From Peribacillus huizhouensis (GTDB lineage Bacteria > Bacillota > Bacilli > Bacillales > DSM-1321): a stretch of 64,000 nucleotides of DNA. Position numbers and translations under genes: made by a program. Of the stretch, positions 1 to 6,955 are shown in pieces. The stretch's first letter is position 1. Each line of letters starts with the position of its first letter. Location of the stretch: positions 1 through 64,000 of the forward strand of contig NZ_JACJHX010000009.1 of the NCBI RefSeq assembly GCF_014138605.1. Reading direction: 5' to 3'. The notes below the pieces were generated by a model. The model was not told the origin of the DNA, did no database searches, and saw only the letters and a program-made list of their open reading frames with translations.

Positions 1-80
1 GGTTGGTTATCAAGCAGTGTATGAGCTCCTAGACCACCCGCGATTAAAGCACCTGTTAATAGCATTGGTATCAAGTTCAT
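1..80 (-). CDS. Partial small hydrophobic protein (5' end only)
   Basis: The first 26 codons of a leftward gene that runs off the left edge. The ATG at 78-80 follows a strong Shine-Dalgarno (GAGGAGG). The visible N-terminus, MNLIPMLLTGALIAGGLGAH, is hydrophobic and glycine-rich, like a membrane segment or a small membrane protein. No family can be assigned from so short a piece. Confidence 0.5.
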   Translation of the reverse strand, partial: MNLIPMLLTGALIAGGLGAHTLLDNQ

Positions 81-225
81 GCTTGATAACCTCCTCGTGT
101 TGTTTGTATTGTTATCATAACCTCTCGAGTTTAAAGAAAAAGAAGAAGAACCTTAAAATTCCCTTAGAAAAGTAAACGAATATCAAGTTTGCGTTTTTTG
201 ACTTTGATCTAGTAGGTGAAACTAA

Positions 226-262
226 TAAAAACCCCCATTCAATTAATTGAATGGGGGTTTTA
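226..262. terminator. Bidirectional intrinsic terminator
   Basis: A perfect stem of CCCCCATTCAATT with its complement, flanked by A-run on the left and T-run on the right, so it could stop transcription from either side. No intact gene abuts it on the left within 140 bp, so which transcript it ends is unclear. Confidence 0.7.
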
Positions 263-282
263 GCTTGCGTTCATAATGTTTT

Positions 283-313
283 GAATGTACGATAATATCT
301 AAAATCATACATT
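283..313. repeat. Short palindromic repeat, copy 1 (GAATGTACGA type)
   Basis: A ~33-nt unit beginning TGAATGTACGATAATA and ending AAATCATACATT, with GAATGTA/TACATT inverted ends. A close relative lies at 2312-2346. In both cases it sits just right of a strong terminator hairpin. Confidence 0.5.
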
Positions 314-319
314 AAAAAA

Positions 320-355
320 CCTTATTCAACTAACCTTTCAGTTTAGTTGAACAAG
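320..355. terminator. Terminator-like hairpin
   Basis: Inverted arms CCTTATTCAACTAA and TTTAGTTGAACAAGG around a short loop. The A-run on the left would serve as a T-run for leftward transcription. No intact gene ends here. Confidence 0.4.
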
Positions 356-371
356 GATTAGTAAAAATTAA

Positions 372-687
372 GCTAAAATCAATAATAAATTTAAAAAAGT
401 AGGACAGGATTTAGCAATTCTTAACTTTATATTTGAGTTATTAGGAGAATTGCTCGGTGGAAGTAGCACTGGTTTGGATACAAAAAAATTGACGATAACA
501 TTGAACTGTTAAAACAACAAGGTTGGTTTAAAAAGATATATGAAGATGAGAAATATCACAGATTGTTTTTTACAAATAAACACGTTAGAGGTTATTTACA
601 AAGCACTATTCGTGTAAAAAAATTATTCGTAATAGTGAAGCTCAAAGAAAGTTATTGCTCTTACTTGATAAACAAATAAAACCATAG
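372..687 (+). pseudogene. Frameshifted remnant of a small hypothetical gene
   Basis: Three reading-frame segments join into a plausible soluble protein. First comes a run with FIFELLGELLGGSSTGL (408-480), then after a frameshift IDDNIELLKQQGW through TNKHVRGYLQ (487-610), then after another shift NSEAQRKLLLLLDKQIKP ending at the TAG at 685-687. There is no start codon in the first frame after the stop at 369-371. At least two frameshifts and a missing 5' end indicate a decayed gene. I do not recognise the family. Confidence 0.5.
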
Positions 688-720
688 TTTAATTGCCATT
701 TTTAAGCTAACTGGTACGCC

Positions 721-746
721 CCTTCAGTAACGAAGGACCGTTTTTT
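721..746 (+). terminator. Weak intrinsic terminator after the remnant gene
   Basis: Stem CCTTC/GAAGG with a six-base loop, followed by ACCG and a run of six T. It lies 34 bp downstream of the decayed gene and probably was its terminator. Confidence 0.45.
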
Positions 747-890
747 CTTATTGTACAAACGGGTAGCTTAAGTGAAAGAAGAATTTGCATAAAACACCCC
801 TTTTTTATGAAGCTACCAGTCTTCTTCAGAAGCCGAAAATGTTGATTCATCAACCATGTATAAAATCATGTATAGACCATAAAAATGGAC

Positions 891-945
891 AATTCGGAAC
901 CTCTTGGTACTCAAGGGGTTCTATGTTTCGGAAGTTCCGAAAATT
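891..945. repeat. Nested inverted repeat
   Basis: Outer arms AATTCGGAAC (891-900) and GTTCCGAAAATT (934-945) enclose an inner hairpin, GAACCTCTTG (897-906) with CAAGGGGTTC (912-921). A further small palindrome, TCGGAAGTTCCGA, overlaps the right arm. No gene or T-run explains it. Confidence 0.5.
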
Positions 946-987
946 GACTTTATGTTAACTAGATTTGTATAGAGCATACTCTTAGAA

Positions 988-1551
988 TTACATTAATAAT
1001 CTATCTCTTACGGGTTCTAGCTTTTTAAATTTTTTATTATAAGATTGTCTTTTCAATAAGTCTTCAACTAAATGAATAGCGTCATTTTTTCTATTAGCCT
1101 TTACATAACTTTCAATAATCGTGACGTATTGATCATCGTATGGGAATTTCTCTTCCTTAGTTAGTTCAAAGGATTTATCAAAGTAATATGTGGCTTTTTC
1201 ATAATCATTCAGATATAGATAAGTGCCTCCATTTCCAAAGTAAAGCTCTGCGCGTTGAAGATTATTTAGAGTGGTTAATCTTAAACCTTCTTCTCTAATT
1301 TGAAGTGCTTTTTCATACTCTTTTCTCTCTTCGGCATTAAAGGCTTCCGAATGGAAATGCTTAAATTTTGTTAATTTTTTCTTTGGCCTATTTAATTGAA
1401 TGATGAACAAAATTGCAATTAAAAGTGTGATTATTGAAAGAAAATCACCATAATCTAAATTAGCAAGATTGTATTGCTTTATTCGATAAATCAAATGAAA
1501 AATATCGAAAATGAGAAGAAAAAATAATATATAGAGGATAAATTTTCTCAA
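988..1551 (-). CDS. Membrane-anchored TPR-like hypothetical protein
   Basis: A 187-aa protein. Two hydrophobic segments (about residues 3-22 and 36-52) form a hairpin membrane anchor. They are followed by a cytosolic helical region with tetratricopeptide-like spacing (EKALQIREEGL, AELYFGNGGTYLYLNDYEKATYYFDKSFEL, then a third helix pair to the C-terminus). TPR modules usually mediate protein-protein contacts, so a scaffold or regulator is the likely role, but no partner is visible. The apparent start is TTG (1549-1551) with a weak AGTAGG upstream, so the start is uncertain. It stands alone beside decayed sequence, and no operon partner is evident. Confidence 0.6.
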   Translation of the reverse strand: MRKFILYILFFLLIFDIFHLIYRIKQYNLANLDYGDFLSIITLLIAILFIIQLNRPKKKLTKFKHFHSEAFNAEERKEYEKALQIREEGLRLTTLNNLQRAELYFGNGGTYLYLNDYEKATYYFDKSFELTKEEKFPYDDQYVTIIESYVKANRKNDAIHLVEDLLKRQSYNKKFKKLEPVRDRLLM

Positions 1552-1784
1552 ACAATGACCTACTTTCTAATACAGAATAATTCCATTATATATTACGTAA
1601 CCATTTATAGAGTATCTAGTATTTTATTCAAGTTCTCATGATTTTTCCTATAAGGGTGATTATGTAAACTCATCTTAAAATAAAAGGAGTTTTTTAATCT
1701 AGCTTATTAAGCTACGGGCAGGTTAGTGCAAGAAGGCATTAGACCGATATAATAGGCTAACAATACTAATAGGGGTCGAATGAT

Positions 1785-2255
1785 ATGGAAACTTTTATTT
1801 TGTTTTATAAAATACATCATAGTAATGTTAAACCAATTGATTATATTAATTGGGCTTTGAAGATGTTGGAAAGTGATTGTTCATCTTTTTCTTTGAATAT
1901 CCTTTCTTCTCTAGGAGAACCTCTCAATATCTTTGAGGTGGAACATTATTTTAGAAAGGCTTTAAATGAGTTAGATATACAGGAACCATCATATAAAGAG
2001 TGTGCAGAATTTTACATTCAGTATTTATCAAAAAAGATAATAAAAGATGAAAATAATGCCATTGATATAGCTTATCAAATTTATGTCGTAGCTCGTGACC
2101 TAGATTATCCCGAAGATCTAGAAGAATGGTGCAATATTAGCGAAATGATAGATGATTTTAGATATGGAGATAATCAATCAAAATTAAGTAAGGTCTCCTT
2201 AATTGTAACTATCGTTAAAGAAGCAAAGAATCATTTAAGAAGACACAGTAAGTGA
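1785..2255 (+). CDS. Hypothetical soluble helical protein, possibly immunity-type
   Basis: 156 aa, acidic, without signal peptide or membrane segment. It is rich in Asp, Glu, Tyr and Ile and appears mostly helical. Motif-like stretches include DYINWALKMLES, NIFEVEHYFRKALNEL and WCNISEMIDDF. The layout recalls small Bacillus immunity proteins that partner polymorphic toxins, an impression from memory only; no toxin gene is adjacent. The GGGG at about 1770 is a poor ribosome-binding site. A terminator hairpin follows at 2291. Placement between decayed genes suggests an accessory, horizontally mobile function. Confidence 0.55.
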   Translation: METFILFYKIHHSNVKPIDYINWALKMLESDCSSFSLNILSSLGEPLNIFEVEHYFRKALNELDIQEPSYKECAEFYIQYLSKKIIKDENNAIDIAYQIYVVARDLDYPEDLEEWCNISEMIDDFRYGDNQSKLSKVSLIVTIVKEAKNHLRRHSK

Positions 2256-2290
2256 AGGTTCTTCTTTCACAACGGGTGCTTCAACAACGT

Positions 2291-2313
2291 GACCACCAAA
2301 TTGGTGGTCTTTT
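2291..2313 (+). terminator. Intrinsic terminator of the 156-aa gene
   Basis: GACCACCAA/TTGGTGGTC forms a perfect 9-bp stem with practically no loop in the written form, followed by TTTT. It lies 36 bp past the stop codon of the preceding gene. Confidence 0.7.
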
Positions 2314-2346
2314 GAATGTACGAAAATAACGAAAATCATACATTCA
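2312..2346. repeat. Short palindromic repeat, copy 2 (GAATGTACGA type)
   Basis: Matches the unit at 283-313: TTGAATGTACGA, then an A-rich centre, then AAAATCATACATTCAA. The ends GAATGTA and TACATTC are inverted copies, so it can form a weak hairpin. Both copies follow a terminator directly. Confidence 0.5.
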
Positions 2347-2384
2347 AAGAAGATCGGGTTTTCAATGTACTGAAATAAAAAAGA

Positions 2385-2406
2385 GCTTCCAACCCAAGAT
2401 GGAAGC
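2385..2406 (-). terminator. Leftward intrinsic terminator
   Basis: GCTTCCA/TGGAAGC stem with an 8-base loop. Read leftward it is followed by a T-rich run (TCTTTTTT). It would end a leftward transcript, fitting the gene remnant at 2435-2512. Confidence 0.55.
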
Positions 2407-2434
2407 CTTCTTGCAATGTCCCCTTCGTTTTACT

Positions 2435-2512
2435 TCATCCAAAAAACTTTGATAGAAACCCTTTCTTCTCTTTCTTTTGACTGCTCAGTTGAGCCTGACA
2501 ACATAACGATTC
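2435..2512 (-). pseudogene. C-terminal remnant of a lost gene
   Basis: Reading leftward, a short open frame ends with KKEKKGFLSKFFG and a stop, a lysine/phenylalanine tail typical of genuine protein C-termini. It is immediately followed by a leftward terminator. An in-frame stop at 2513-2515 cuts it off upstream. This looks like the tail of an otherwise deleted gene. Confidence is low because of the length. Confidence 0.3.
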
Positions 2513-2886
2513 TCAAATTGGATCACCTTATGAAGGTGGCGGTACGGAGGTGAATTTGCGAAGCCCCCGCCCCTTTACACAGAAAAGTCCTAATATTGCC
2601 ACCGACTTTTAATCATTTAATACGCGGCTATGAAATCAACAATACTAATTTCTGACTAAAATATAGATTATTGAATATATTCTTATACTTGATTCGTGCT
2701 AATATGACCTCATCATTTCAATTGTATAGTTCGCCTTTCAATTCGAATTTTTGGACATCCGAGGTACTATGTATAGCAAGAGTTGGTTTATTTAAAGATA
2801 TAACTTTTTAAGAATTGTGAAAGTACTTTTTATTCTTGTCCCATTCTAAGGAAGTAAATAATTTAGCATTTATTAACCATAAAAAA

Positions 2887-2928
2887 TGGTCGAACTATTT
2901 ATGTCCTTTCGGATGAACAGTTCGACCA
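2887..2928 (-). terminator. Terminator of the 47-aa ORF
   Basis: TGGTCGAACT and AGTTCGACCA make a perfect 10-bp stem. Leftward transcription runs into TTTTTT directly after it. It begins within two bases of the stop codon of the small ORF at 2930-3073. Confidence 0.75.
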
Positions 2929-2929
2929 T

Positions 2930-3073
2930 TTATTCTTTTTGATTATCCTCCAATTCTTTAAGGATTTCTGCATTGTGCTCTCTATAATTTTTGCACGCAT
3001 CCTTGAAACAAGAAATCTTTACCCCTTTAGGAAGCTCATCTTTATATTTTTCATAACAATAGCATTTATCCAT
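2930..3073 (-). CDS. Small cysteine-containing hypothetical protein (47 aa)
   Basis: An ORF too short for usual length cut-offs. It starts at the ATG at 3071-3073 behind an AAAGG ribosome-binding site and ends at the TAA at 2930-2932. The protein begins MDKCYCYEKYKDELPKG and continues with a CFKDAC motif, giving four cysteines in two pairs (CYC and CX4C), then a charged helix. The pairs could bind a metal or form disulfides; there is no signal peptide. A clean terminator directly at the stop codon supports it as a real one-gene transcript. Function unknown. Confidence 0.6.
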   Translation of the reverse strand: MDKCYCYEKYKDELPKGVKISCFKDACKNYREHNAEILKELEDNQKE

Positions 3074-3195
3074 GAATGACAACCTTTCTGTACAGCCTCT
3101 AGTTGCATACGATGGCGAGCCATATTTTTTATAGAATTAGAACATTAATAAAATTCTACTGTGAATTATTATCCCAACTTTTAATAAAAAGGATG

Positions 3196-3723
3196 TTATA
3201 TAATATCTTCTGTGACATAATTTATTTTCCAGCCATTTTTCTGGTGCACAACTTCAACTGACAGCTGCCCCGCTCTTTCATTTTTGCCAACGGAAAAAAA
3301 CTCATATACGAAAATACCATTATCAGAATTAATCTCATGCTCTTTCAATTTCAGGTAATCTTTAGAACGAATGAAGTCGAATTTCAAATATTCCCCATTA
3401 TCAAATATAATACCAGTTGGCTCGATACGAACATCTTCTGCCACTCTTTTCTTCAACTCGACTAAATCCTTCGTTTCGATTGCTTTCATAAAATGAAAAA
3501 CATTTTCATTAATACTAGAAGCAGTTTGTTGATTCTTTTCAAGCATTGATAGATTTTCCTCTAATTCCGCTATTTTATCTTTTAATTGTAAGTTTTCATC
3601 TATGATCTTCATTTCCTGAAGATTTGCATCTTCCGTGCTGCTGACAGAAAAATAACTGCAGGAACTTAACAATATGATCGTGCTACATAAACCAACCAAT
3701 ATCGTATTTCTTGACACGAACAT
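3196..3723 (-). CDS. Lipoprotein with coiled coil, unknown function
   Basis: 175 aa. The N-terminus has a lipoprotein signal with lipobox LLSSC (Cys at about residue 22), so it should be anchored on the outer face of the membrane. Residues about 37-65 form a Leu/Glu-rich coiled coil (LQLKDKIAELEENLSMLE). The C-terminal ~100 residues alternate strands and a helix (VHFMKAIETKDLVELKKRVA to the WKINYV end), resembling NTF2-like or DUF-type extracytoplasmic domains. Monocistronic. It is separated from the ABC-F gene by a divergent AT-rich promoter region. Exact role unknown. Confidence 0.65.
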   Translation of the reverse strand: MFVSRNTILVGLCSTIILLSSCSYFSVSSTEDANLQEMKIIDENLQLKDKIAELEENLSMLEKNQQTASSINENVFHFMKAIETKDLVELKKRVAEDVRIEPTGIIFDNGEYLKFDFIRSKDYLKLKEHEINSDNGIFVYEFFSVGKNERAGQLSVEVVHQKNGWKINYVTEDII

Positions 3724-3966
3724 TCACCCCTACAATAATTTTGTATCTCTATATTATTAAACGTATTCAAGACCAAAAAAGTTTCAAATTTTTAATAAAT
3801 TTTATTATTTCCCCTAAATTTCGTTCACTTTTACAAAAATTTGCTGGAATTGATGATTAATAACAAAGATTTGGAGATAAATTCACAGTTTAACTGAAAA
3901 CATTTCTCCACGACTGTAATACATGGTATACTTTTATAGATATTGTCATTGGAGGTATGTAAGTAA

Positions 3967-5583
3967 ATGATTACTGTTAATAATGTCGGCTTGCGCTATG
4001 GTGACCGTAAGTTATTTGATGAAGTTAATATAAAGTTCAACCCGGGCAACTGTTACGGTCTGATTGGGGCAAACGGAGCTGGAAAATCTACATTTCTAAA
4101 AATCCTTTCTGGTGAAATAGAAGCTCAAACAGGCGACGTTCACATGGGTCCAGGTGAACGCCTTGCTATTTTGAAACAAAACCATTTTGAATTTGAAGAA
4201 CATGAAGTACTTAAAGTAGTAATTATGGGGCATGAAAAATTGTACCAAGTGATGCAAGAAAAAGATGCCATCTACATGAAAGAAAATTTCACAGACGAAG
4301 ACGGCATGAAAGCAGCTGAACTCGAAGGCGAATTCGCTGATATGAATGGATGGGAAGCAGAATCTGAAGCGGCTATCCTTCTTAAAGGTCTAGGAATTGG
4401 TGAAGATCTTCACACAAAGAAAATGGCCGAATTATCAGGTGGAGATAAAGTAAAAGTATTACTTGCTCAAGCCCTATTCGGTAAACCCGATGTTCTTCTT
4501 CTAGATGAGCCTACCAACCACCTTGACTTAAAAGCAATTAAATGGTTAGAAGAATTCTTAATCAATTTTGAAAACACGGTCATTGTTGTTTCACATGATC
4601 GTTACTTCCTAAATAAAGTTTGTACTCATATCGCTGATCTTGATTTTGGCAAAATCAAAGTATACGTTGGTAACTATGATTTCTGGTATGAATCAAGTCA
4701 ACTTGCACTTAAAATGGCTCAAGATGCAAACAAGAAAAAAGAAGAAAAAATTAAAGAATTACAAGCATTCGTTGCAAGATTTAGTGCTAATGCTTCGAAA
4801 TCAAGCCAAGCAACTTCTCGTAAAAAATTGCTTGATAAAATTACTTTAGATGATATTCAGCCGTCATCCCGTCGTTATCCATATGTCGCGTTCACGCCGG
4901 AAAGAGAAATCGGCAATGATTTATTACGTGTGGAAGGCATCTCGAAAACAATTGACGGTGTTAAAGTACTAGATAATGTGAGCTTCATCATGAACAAAGA
5001 TGATAAAATTGCTTTAGTTGGTAAAGACGAAATTGCTAAAACAACTCTGTTTAAAATTTTAGCAGGCGAAATGGAACCAGATAGTGGTTCATTCAAATGG
5101 GGAGTTACTACTTCTCAAGCCTATTTCCCGAAAGACAACGCTGAATATTTTGAAGGTATTGATACTACATTAGTCGATTGGTTACGTCAATACTCACCAA
5201 ACGATCAAACAGAAAACTTCCTACGTGGTTTCTTAGGAAGAATGCTATTCTCTGGTGAAGAGGTATTAAAGAAACCTAGTGTTCTTTCTGGTGGAGAAAA
5301 GGTGCGCTGCATGTTATCAAAAATGATGTTAAGTGGTTCAAATGTCCTTATGCTTGATGAACCAACATCCCACCTTGACTTAGAATCAATCACTGCTTTG
5401 AATAATGGTCTTATTAACTTTAAAGGTTCATTGATTTTTGCATCACACGATCATCAATTTACTCAAACGATTGCTAACCGTATTATTGAAATTACTCCAA
5501 ATGGAACGGTAGATAAACAAGTAACTTATGATGAATATCTTGAAAATAGTGAACTTCAAAAACAAATTGCAGCGATGTATTAA
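3967..5583 (+). CDS. ykpA: ABC-F family ATPase, YkpA/YbiT type
   Basis: 538 aa with two ATP-binding domains and no membrane segments, the ABC-F plan of ribosome-associated ATPases. NBD1 has Walker A GANGAGKST, signature LSGGD and Walker B LLLDEPTNHLDL. A charged linker (about 240-300, rich in Lys) follows. NBD2 has signature LSGGE and Walker B LMLDEPTSHLDL. The second P-loop reads GKDEIAKTT, lacking the last glycine of the canonical GxxGxGK; I recall this as a trait of this subfamily. The C-terminal length fits YkpA of B. subtilis (about 540 aa). It is probably involved in translation or stress tolerance; the substrate is unknown. The ribosome-binding site is GGAGG ten bases before ATG. A terminator follows. 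Confidence 0.85.
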   Translation: MITVNNVGLRYGDRKLFDEVNIKFNPGNCYGLIGANGAGKSTFLKILSGEIEAQTGDVHMGPGERLAILKQNHFEFEEHEVLKVVIMGHEKLYQVMQEKDAIYMKENFTDEDGMKAAELEGEFADMNGWEAESEAAILLKGLGIGEDLHTKKMAELSGGDKVKVLLAQALFGKPDVLLLDEPTNHLDLKAIKWLEEFLINFENTVIVVSHDRYFLNKVCTHIADLDFGKIKVYVGNYDFWYESSQLALKMAQDANKKKEEKIKELQAFVARFSANASKSSQATSRKKLLDKITLDDIQPSSRRYPYVAFTPEREIGNDLLRVEGISKTIDGVKVLDNVSFIMNKDDKIALVGKDEIAKTTLFKILAGEMEPDSGSFKWGVTTSQAYFPKDNAEYFEGIDTTLVDWLRQYSPNDQTENFLRGFLGRMLFSGEEVLKKPSVLSGGEKVRCMLSKMMLSGSNVLMLDEPTSHLDLESITALNNGLINFKGSLIFASHDHQFTQTIANRIIEITPNGTVDKQVTYDEYLENSELQKQIAAMY

Positions 5584-5598
5584 GTAGTTTCATCCGAG

Positions 5599-5625
5599 GG
5601 TGACTCAATATGAGTCACCTTTTCT
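5599..5625 (+). terminator. Terminator of the ABC-F gene
   Basis: GGTGACTCA/TGAGTCACC perfect 9-bp stem with a 3-base loop, then TTTTCTTT, 15 bp after the stop codon. Confidence 0.85.
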
Positions 5626-5821
5626 TTATATGCTTAAAGCTTAGAACCCTATATTCTTAATTTAATCTATTCTTGATATAATCATGGCACACTATATTCT
5701 GACGAGGTAATTGTTAAAATGTGGAAATTTCTTCTCTATTATCCCCTTTAATTCTTCAATTATTCTACCGAGGTTTATGTTAGAGCTGTTTAGGCATAAT
5801 GGAATTAAGGAGTGATGATTC

Positions 5822-6058
5822 ATGAACGTATACGAAACTAAAGAATTTTTTGAAGAAGCTGGCCTTTTGTTTTTGTTTGAAAAATTCCAATATCAGTTTT
5901 ATGTCACAAACTTACTCGGTAAATCAAACCCAGAAATATTACAGAGTTTTTTAAATTGCTATGAATTCAAAGAAAATGAACCAATTTTTTTTGACGAATT
6001 TGCTTTTCATTTTAGAATTTTTCAAAATATCTCCGTTAATAATAATTGGATTCATTGA
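5822..6058 (+). CDS. Hypothetical 78-aa protein
   Basis: Acidic and phenylalanine-rich (FFEEAGLLFLFEKFQYQFY), predicted soluble, no recognisable motif. The start ATG follows AAGGAG at a spacing of about 10, a credible ribosome-binding site. Its codon composition is as AT-rich as the neighbouring DNA. It may be cotranscribed with the small gene at 6123, 64 bp further on. Function unknown. Confidence 0.5.
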   Translation: MNVYETKEFFEEAGLLFLFEKFQYQFYVTNLLGKSNPEILQSFLNCYEFKENEPIFFDEFAFHFRIFQNISVNNNWIH

Positions 6059-6122
6059 TAAAACGATATACTTTTGATATAAAATCCATCATACTAAACC
6101 CATGAAATAGTACTTTATTTGA

Positions 6123-6311
6123 ATGGTGTGTTTACGTATGAATAAACGAATTAAAAAGCTGAAAAAAAGACGATTTGTAAAAATAAAGGAATTCATCGGA
6201 GAGTTAATCGGAGAAGGGATATTTTATTTACTTATTCAAATGATAAGTTTACCTTTCCGCGCTTTCTGGTGGGTATTAACAAAGATATTTGACCAATTTG
6301 ATTGGAATTGA
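6123..6311 (+). CDS. Small basic membrane-associated protein
   Basis: 62 aa. A very basic N-terminus (NKRIKKLKKRRFVK) is followed by an amphipathic/hydrophobic helix (about 35-55) and an aromatic C-terminus. It could bind the membrane or nucleic acid. No strong ribosome-binding site precedes either ATG (6123 or the in-frame 6138), so the start and the gene itself are uncertain. A hairpin follows at 6338. Confidence 0.4.
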   Translation: MVCLRMNKRIKKLKKRRFVKIKEFIGELIGEGIFYLLIQMISLPFRAFWWVLTKIFDQFDWN

Positions 6312-6337
6312 TTCTTTAAAAGCAAATTTAAAGATTA

Positions 6338-6377
6338 AGACCCCGTAACTAAATAATTTGTATAGAATACGAGGTCT
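6338..6377 (+). terminator. Terminator-like hairpin
   Basis: AGACCCCGTA and TACGAGGTCT pair with one mismatch around a 20-base AT-rich loop, 27 bp after the 62-aa ORF. The T-run is weak (ACTTGAAAATT). Confidence 0.4.
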
Positions 6378-6403
6378 ACTTGAAAATTCTCCTCATTTCG
6401 AGA

Positions 6404-6679
6404 TCAATATACCGGATACCCCCCGTATGGATACTGGTAGGGATATGGATATGGATATGGATATGGACTAGGTCTAACACCATATCCGCCAAAGCTTCCA
6501 CCTAATAACGCTCCTGCCGCAAGTCCTCCGAGCAAACCACCAGCTAACCCACTGCCAAAACCGCCAAAGCCAAAACCACCGAATCCGCCGGGTATTCCCC
6601 CAAATCCTGAACGACCACCATATATGGGACCTCTTAGATCATAACCATGAACATAATAAGGAAATTCTTGATTATTCAT
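6404..6679 (-). CDS. Glycine-rich protein with Tyr-Pro repeats
   Basis: 91 aa in three parts. The N-terminal part is hydrophilic (MNNQEFPYYVHGYDLRG). The centre is glycine-rich (GGFGGFGFGGFGSGLAGGLLGG, about 26-65), ambiguous between membrane-like and low-complexity. The tail is a PYPYPYPYPYQYPYGGYPVY repeat. The tail is encoded by tandem GGATAT hexamers (about 6440-6470), so repeat number may vary between strains. Such composition is typical of structural proteins of spore coats or cell surfaces in Bacillus, but the location is not shown by any motif. AGGAGG sits a few bases before the ATG, so translation should be strong. Confidence 0.65.
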   Translation of the reverse strand: MNNQEFPYYVHGYDLRGPIYGGRSGFGGIPGGFGGFGFGGFGSGLAGGLLGGLAAGALLGGSFGGYGVRPSPYPYPYPYPYQYPYGGYPVY

Positions 6680-6877
6680 TATAATCCTCCTCGTTTTTTT
6701 CTTGATACCTATTCCTATTAGGTGTATGTTTCATCAAATTATTTGCATAGGCATTCATCTTTGGTTTTAAAATAACGGTACAAATCTGCTTATTTTGTGA
6801 AAAGAGGTAGCTTCGCACCTCATGGCTATGAAGATGGTTGATTTTTTCCTTTAAAATACAAAGAGCCTGACCGCGAA

Positions 6878-6920
6878 ACTCTAAAAACAGTAACAAAACA
6901 CTATTTACTGTTTTTAGAGT
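6878..6920 (-). terminator. Terminator of the yuaF-floT operon
   Basis: ACTCTAAAAACAGTAA/TTACTGTTTTTAGAGT is a perfect 16-bp stem, 36 bp past the floT stop. Outer flanks carry CTGACC and TCAGACCC, linking it to the GGTCTGACC repeat family. Confidence 0.75.
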
Positions 6921-6955
6921 TTGAGATCAGACCCTTTTAACATTCTATTAAGCCA

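Noticed and set aside
6672-6896. 74-aa leftward ORF upstream of the glycine-rich gene
   Set aside because: Its start lies inside the terminator stem of floT, it has no ribosome-binding site and its end overlaps the next gene's ribosome-binding site.
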